A DNA stretch of 64,000 bases from Leptothrix discophora (lineage in GTDB: Bacteria; Pseudomonadota; Gammaproteobacteria; Burkholderiales; Burkholderiaceae_C). Shown here one piece after another: positions 60,765-64,000 of this stretch. Every line of letters begins with the position of its first letter. Position 1 is the stretch's first letter. The DNA lies in assembly GCF_030705305.1 (NCBI RefSeq), contig NZ_JAUZEE010000005.1, forward strand, positions 302,087 through 366,086. The letters are read 5' to 3'. A program made the translations under genes and the position numbers. Under the pieces are notes generated by a model, which had not been told where the DNA came from, searched no databases, and saw nothing but the letters and a program-made list of their open reading frames with translations.

Positions 60765-62126
60765 ATGCCAAAGGCAATCGAAACAACGCATGTTTTGATG
60801 AGTAACGAACTCGTCTTGTATCGGCGTGCGCGCAGCACGATATGGCAGTGCCGGTTCAAAATCGACGGTACATGGCAGCGAGCAAGTACAAAGCAGCGTG
60901 ATCTTGCAAAGGCAAAGAATGCAGCAAGGGATCTCTGGATAGCTGCTTCGGTTCGAAAGGCACAGAATCTGCCGGTGGTTACGCGAAAGTTTAGGCATGT
61001 CGCGCGACTCGCGAGCCAGCGAATGCGTGACGAACTTGCGGTGGGCCGTGGCAAGGTATCTTACTCGGGATACGAACGGGTAATTGAAGAATATTTGATC
61101 CCATTCTTTGGAAACTACAGCATTACGAGCATTGATTCGTCGGCGTTGACCTTGTTTGATGAATGGCGCACGAAGCGCATGGGGAAGGCGCCCATGCAGA
61201 GTACATTGATGACACATAACGCGGCTCTCAACCGCGTGTTCGACGAGGCTGTCGATCGTGGATTCATGACAAAAGCGAGTCGACCCGAGCTTGTAAATAA
61301 GGGAAAAGAGGGTGAGCGTCGACCGGCGTTTGAGGTAGAGGAGGCTCGCGCGCTCAGATCGAATTTCGATGCTTGGATTGAACGAGGACGTACGCCGGGC
61401 AGCAAAGAACAACGTGCACTGCTGCGTGACTATGTTGAGGTGTTGTTGGATACGGGTGCTAGGCCGGGCGATGAGTTGCTCAATTTAAAGTGGAGGCAGG
61501 TCCAGTTTGTGATGCGGCCGTCTATCACAAAGTCGAATGAGACAGATGAGGACGAGCAGCGCATAGAGCTTGCCGAGCTAAACCGCAGTTGCTTGATGAC
61601 TGTTGACGGCAAAACTGGTATGCGAGAAATTGCGGGCATGAGAGAGACCGTGAAGGCGCTTGTCAGAGTCATCGATCGTAACTACGGTGTCAAAAACAAG
61701 ATAACAGAACCCTTCAAGGGTATTGCGGTGCCGTCGAATGACGATTTCGTGTTCAGAACCAAAGACAAAGGAAAGCCAGCGAACTTCCAGAAGATGTTTG
61801 AGTCCTATCTGGAGGAGCATAACCTTCTGATTGATCCGGTTACTGGGCAAAAGCGAGTCTTCTACAGCCTGCGCCACACGTATGCGACGATGGCATTGAC
61901 TCACGACGTCGTGCCGTTGGAAACGCTGCGTGTGCAGATGGGGACGAGTATTGCAATGATTGCCAAGCACTACAGCCACTTGAAAGTGAGAAATACCCTC
62001 GACCAGTTGCGTCGTGGTGAAACTCGGCGATTGCTTGAGTCAGGCGAGGCCATTGACGAGATGTACAAAGCTCGCGCCAAATCCGCAATCAAGAAGGCTA
62101 AGCCTGAGGTGGATGGCGATGACTGA
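60765..62126 (+). CDS. Tyrosine recombinase (integrase) of the island
   Basis: A 453-residue site-specific recombinase. The SAM-like core-binding domain is at about residues 95-180 (SYSGYERVIEEYLIPFFGNYSI). Catalytic residues are R233 in TGARPGDELLNLKW, R370 and H371 in YSLRHTYATMAL (the usual first His of the HxxR box is Tyr) and nucleophile Y403 in AKHYSHL. An N-terminal arm-binding region precedes these. It starts about 110 bases after the intron-bearing tRNA, in the same direction, as integrases of tRNA-targeted elements do. A GTG at 60741 or an ATG at 60798 are other possible starts; no site has a strong ribosome binding sequence. Codon use is AT-richer than in the flanking genes. Confidence 0.9.
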   Translation: MPKAIETTHVLMSNELVLYRRARSTIWQCRFKIDGTWQRASTKQRDLAKAKNAARDLWIAASVRKAQNLPVVTRKFRHVARLASQRMRDELAVGRGKVSYSGYERVIEEYLIPFFGNYSITSIDSSALTLFDEWRTKRMGKAPMQSTLMTHNAALNRVFDEAVDRGFMTKASRPELVNKGKEGERRPAFEVEEARALRSNFDAWIERGRTPGSKEQRALLRDYVEVLLDTGARPGDELLNLKWRQVQFVMRPSITKSNETDEDEQRIELAELNRSCLMTVDGKTGMREIAGMRETVKALVRVIDRNYGVKNKITEPFKGIAVPSNDDFVFRTKDKGKPANFQKMFESYLEEHNLLIDPVTGQKRVFYSLRHTYATMALTHDVVPLETLRVQMGTSIAMIAKHYSHLKVRNTLDQLRRGETRRLLESGEAIDEMYKARAKSAIKKAKPEVDGDD

Positions 62127-62880
62127 AGAATGGGTTAGTCTTTGGCATCAATGTTTGGCTATGAACATGGATTACACGGGCTATTGCGATGCGCGAACTG
62201 CGGGCGACGCGTCGAAGTGCTCAGAATATGAATCCCGATTCGACAAGATTAAGGAGATATACGAAGACTTTGGTGAGTTGGCATTTTGGGACGAGTCGGG
62301 GATGGAAAGCGCCTATTGGCGTGAGTGGTTCGAACCACGAAGGCATTTGTTCTTGTCAGCGCCGCGTGTCGTAGCCGACCTTACAACCTATGTTGCGACG
62401 CCCGGGCATCTACTCATTGAGGTGCCGCTCCAAGCCGATGCCGGCACCATAAGCTCCGCGGTTGTGGGCTTGATTCGTCAGCAGTTTTCGACAGATTCGG
62501 TACAAGTCTCTGCAATAACAAAGTACAGACTCCGACAGGTGAATGGCAAGGTTGCACATGGCATGCAGCAAGTGCGGCAAGCATGTCGATCCGTTGTACG
62601 AAGCTACAGGTACAACTTTGAAACGTGGGAAGAGTGGCGGCATGTCGATGCAGTCGCGGCGTTCGTCAGGAACGAGATCGACAACATGGGTTGGTCACTC
62701 GATCCGAAAGCAAGGGACGAACTCAATCGGACGGGGTATCTTGACCCTCAACGTCTAGAGAGCTTCAAGACCATGTTGAACCGTTGTCGACGTGACTTCA
62801 GAGCGTTCGCGGCCAACACGATCCGCGGCAGCTTCCCTGATGCAAGGCCGTTCGACTCAGCCGTTCAAGACATCTTCTAG
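62119..62880 (+). CDS. Uncharacterised island protein overlapping the integrase gene
   Basis: A 253-residue protein I do not recognise. The start overlaps the integrase stop by eight bases with GAGG (62106-62109) nine bases before ATG 62119, so it is translationally coupled to the integrase and probably part of the mobility module. The N-terminal third is rich in Trp, Tyr, Asp and Glu (WVSLWHQCLAMNMDYTGYCD, then a WREWFEPRRHLFL segment near residue 74), a pattern I have seen at the start of uncharacterised integrase-linked proteins. The C-terminal half is basic and helical. No membrane helix, signal peptide or known catalytic motif is visible. Confidence 0.75.
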   Translation: MTEEWVSLWHQCLAMNMDYTGYCDARTAGDASKCSEYESRFDKIKEIYEDFGELAFWDESGMESAYWREWFEPRRHLFLSAPRVVADLTTYVATPGHLLIEVPLQADAGTISSAVVGLIRQQFSTDSVQVSAITKYRLRQVNGKVAHGMQQVRQACRSVVRSYRYNFETWEEWRHVDAVAAFVRNEIDNMGWSLDPKARDELNRTGYLDPQRLESFKTMLNRCRRDFRAFAANTIRGSFPDARPFDSAVQDIF

Positions 62881-62990
62881 TTGGGAACAATCCTCGACAT
62901 CTCTCTGTTCCATGACAGCACGGAGCACGCGACCTAACGTGCAGGAATCGACTTCAGTCAAGAAGGCGATTCACCTGAAAGGAACGAAGG

Positions 62991-63422
62991 ATGTCAACTC
63001 CCAATCACAGCGGCACGCACGGTGCCGGTTACATGGCTCGTATTGCAAAGCTCGCTCCCGCAGCGAAGCCGGTCAAACAGCTTCAAGTCGTGCGTACGAA
63101 GCGCCACGACATTGACGATGCGCGCAATGCGGTGGCTGACAAGCTGCTAGCAAACCTTGCCTACTTGCGTGACCCCAAGAACGTCGAACGCCCTGATCTG
63201 GTCTTCAAGGAACAGGAACGGGGGATGTACAGCGTTGGAATCAAGTACGGAAATCGCTGGCTCAACGGCGTCTTCGACGGCAACACCTACCTGCGGGATG
63301 TCACTGCTGAAGTGCTGCCGGATGTGCTTCAAGACTTCGCTGCCGCTGCGCGCGCAGGAGAATTTGATCAGTTCATTGAGCCCATCATGAAGGCCAATAT
63401 CGAAGCGAAGGCAAAGAACTAA
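62991..63422 (+). CDS. Uncharacterised island protein
   Basis: A 143-residue soluble protein I do not recognise, starting STPNHSGTHGAGYMARIAKLAP with AAAGGA about eight bases upstream of the ATG. The middle reads VFKEQERGMYSVGIKYGNRWLNGVFDGNTYLRDVTAEVLPDVLQDFAAAA, an alternating pattern that could be a small alpha/beta fold. The N-terminal 40 residues are basic and disordered-looking. It is 110 bases from the previous gene and GC content is intermediate. It is cargo or a regulator of the element; no function is claimed. Confidence 0.65.
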   Translation: MSTPNHSGTHGAGYMARIAKLAPAAKPVKQLQVVRTKRHDIDDARNAVADKLLANLAYLRDPKNVERPDLVFKEQERGMYSVGIKYGNRWLNGVFDGNTYLRDVTAEVLPDVLQDFAAAARAGEFDQFIEPIMKANIEAKAKN

Positions 63423-63483
63423 CGGTTCAAGTGCACGGCGTGTATTCGCGTGCCGTGCACCTTCTTCAATCTTGGAGTACATG

Positions 63484-63831
63484 ATGAAACTCAAACTGCG
63501 CTACAAGACTAACCAGCCGCAGGTAGTGATGCGCGAGCGGGAAGTTGAATTGACCGTGGCCGAACTGCAAGCGATCTTGGATCAGATTGTGATCATTGAC
63601 TTTGATCGTTCGGTCGTTGCTCAGGATGTGATGGAATACGTTGAGGGCAACGGTGAGTTTGCAGCCTACATCAAACTCGCTGGAAAGGACCACGAGATGA
63701 AGCAGCTTATCAATCGTATCTCATTCGAAGCTCACTATGGTTTCGACTTCGTACGCGAAGTGGATGAGTCGGTGATCGAAGAGGGCGACGAAGTGAATTT
63801 TCGTATGAGCTGCGCAAGCGTCGTCACTTAA
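63484..63831 (+). CDS. Uncharacterised acidic island protein
   Basis: A 115-residue acidic protein I do not recognise. ATG 63484 is chosen for GGAG (63474-63477) six bases before it. It is predicted mixed alpha/beta, with many Glu, Asp and Val, and no Cys-x-x-Cys, membrane helix or signal peptide. Its stop codon overlaps by four bases the stop of a convergent recombinase gene. It lies 61 bases after the previous gene in the same direction; the two may be co-transcribed. Confidence 0.65.
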   Translation: MKLKLRYKTNQPQVVMREREVELTVAELQAILDQIVIIDFDRSVVAQDVMEYVEGNGEFAAYIKLAGKDHEMKQLINRISFEAHYGFDFVREVDESVIEEGDEVNFRMSCASVVT

Positions 63832-64000
63832 GCCAACTCAGCTGCACGACGCAGCATGTTGTCGTTGACATCGATGTATCGCTGCGTAGTTTGAATGGAT
63901 CGGTGACCGGCAAGCGCTGCGAGAACGCGGACTGACACGCCTTGCGCGGCCAAGTTCGTGATGAAAGTGCGACGGCCCGAGTGTGATGTGGCACCTTCGA
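63828..64000 (-). CDS. Second tyrosine recombinase, C-terminal 56 residues (5' part outside window)
   Basis: The minus strand encodes, in an open frame to the window edge, EGATSHSGRRTFIT, then LAALAGHRSIQTTQRYIDVN and a terminal AAELA. These are the HxxR box (H and R of HSGRR), the GH box and the catalytic Tyr (QRYID) of a tyrosine recombinase. The family differs from the integrase at 60765, whose boxes read YSLRHTYAT and KHYSHL. It is convergent with the acidic island gene and overlaps it by four bases. About 57 of an expected 200-400 codons are visible. Confidence 0.85.
   Translation of the reverse strand, partial: EGATSHSGRRTFITNLAAQGVSVRVLAALAGHRSIQTTQRYIDVNDNMLRRAAELA

Noticed and set aside
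60648..61412. A 254-residue minus-strand open frame
   Set aside because: It is antisense to the integrase, whose catalytic residues are clear in the other frame; composition is rich in Cys, Ser and Phe with no pattern.
62014..62118. Upstream extension of the 62119 gene into the integrase
   Set aside because: The ribosome site at 62106 and the overlap size fit ATG 62119; the extension would overlap the integrase by 113 bases.

Overview
The window is a high-GC bacterial chromosome segment with dense, short-spaced genes. Gene families and gene order (ispE-tRNA-Gln-prs-rplY-pth, mutM-GTPase-mutY, recN-nadK-hrcA, the eight-subunit ATP synthase operon followed by hemE and priA) point to a betaproteobacterium of the order Burkholderiales, probably near Rubrivivax, Leptothrix or Ideonella. 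That placement is an inference from family resemblance; no search was run.

Layout. 1-9.7 kb: the 3' part of rpoH, a MocR-type regulator divergent from a LysE exporter, a run of small metabolic genes (DMT exporter, aminotransferase, PhzF-like, glyoxalase-like), a cytochrome c'/cytochrome b561 divergent pair, a GNAT and an SMP-30 lactonase. 9.9-17.3 kb: atpIBEFHAGDC with a promoter and a terminator. 17.3-31.9 kb: hemE, an intergenic region with two tandem DnaA boxes, priA, a UbiH-like hydroxylase, a nitrilase-family amidase, glnE, a rhombosortase-like rhomboid protease, kup, grxC, a membrane rhodanese, gpmA, a DUF971 gene and ubiE. 32.2-41.4 kb: an exopolysaccharide core module of the exosortase/PEP-CTERM type (sugar transferase, export lipoprotein, chain-length protein, tyrosine autokinase, outer-membrane beta-barrel protein, secretion ATPase). 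Its last gene is an unusual fusion of the AAA ATPase to a UDP-GlcNAc 2-epimerase-like domain, and no exosortase follows. 41.5-60.1 kb: housekeeping genes (ftsY, rsmD, coaD, ferredoxin, pth, rplY, prs, tRNA-Gln, ispE, lolB, a TPR lipoprotein-pathway neighbour, mutM, dynamin-like GTPase, mutY, LON-domain gene, rapZ, recN, nadK, hrcA).

60.1-64 kb is the left end of a horizontally acquired island of visibly lower GC. It starts with an orphan 5' half of a CAT-anticodon tRNA. This is followed by a complete tRNA-Ile2(CAU) gene interrupted, right after the anticodon, by a 201-nt group I self-splicing intron of the Azoarcus tRNA-Ile type. Next come a tyrosine recombinase gene, three genes I do not recognise, and at the window edge the 3' end of a second, oppositely oriented tyrosine recombinase. 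The arrangement suggests an integrative element that cut the host tRNA gene in its anticodon loop and brought an intact, intron-bearing replacement copy. This is the most interesting system in the window.

Another recurring signal is a TANAAT-like -10 hexamer lying exactly six bases before the ATG of hemE, rsmD, mutM, hrcA and the TPR gene, which would give leaderless or nearly leaderless mRNAs.
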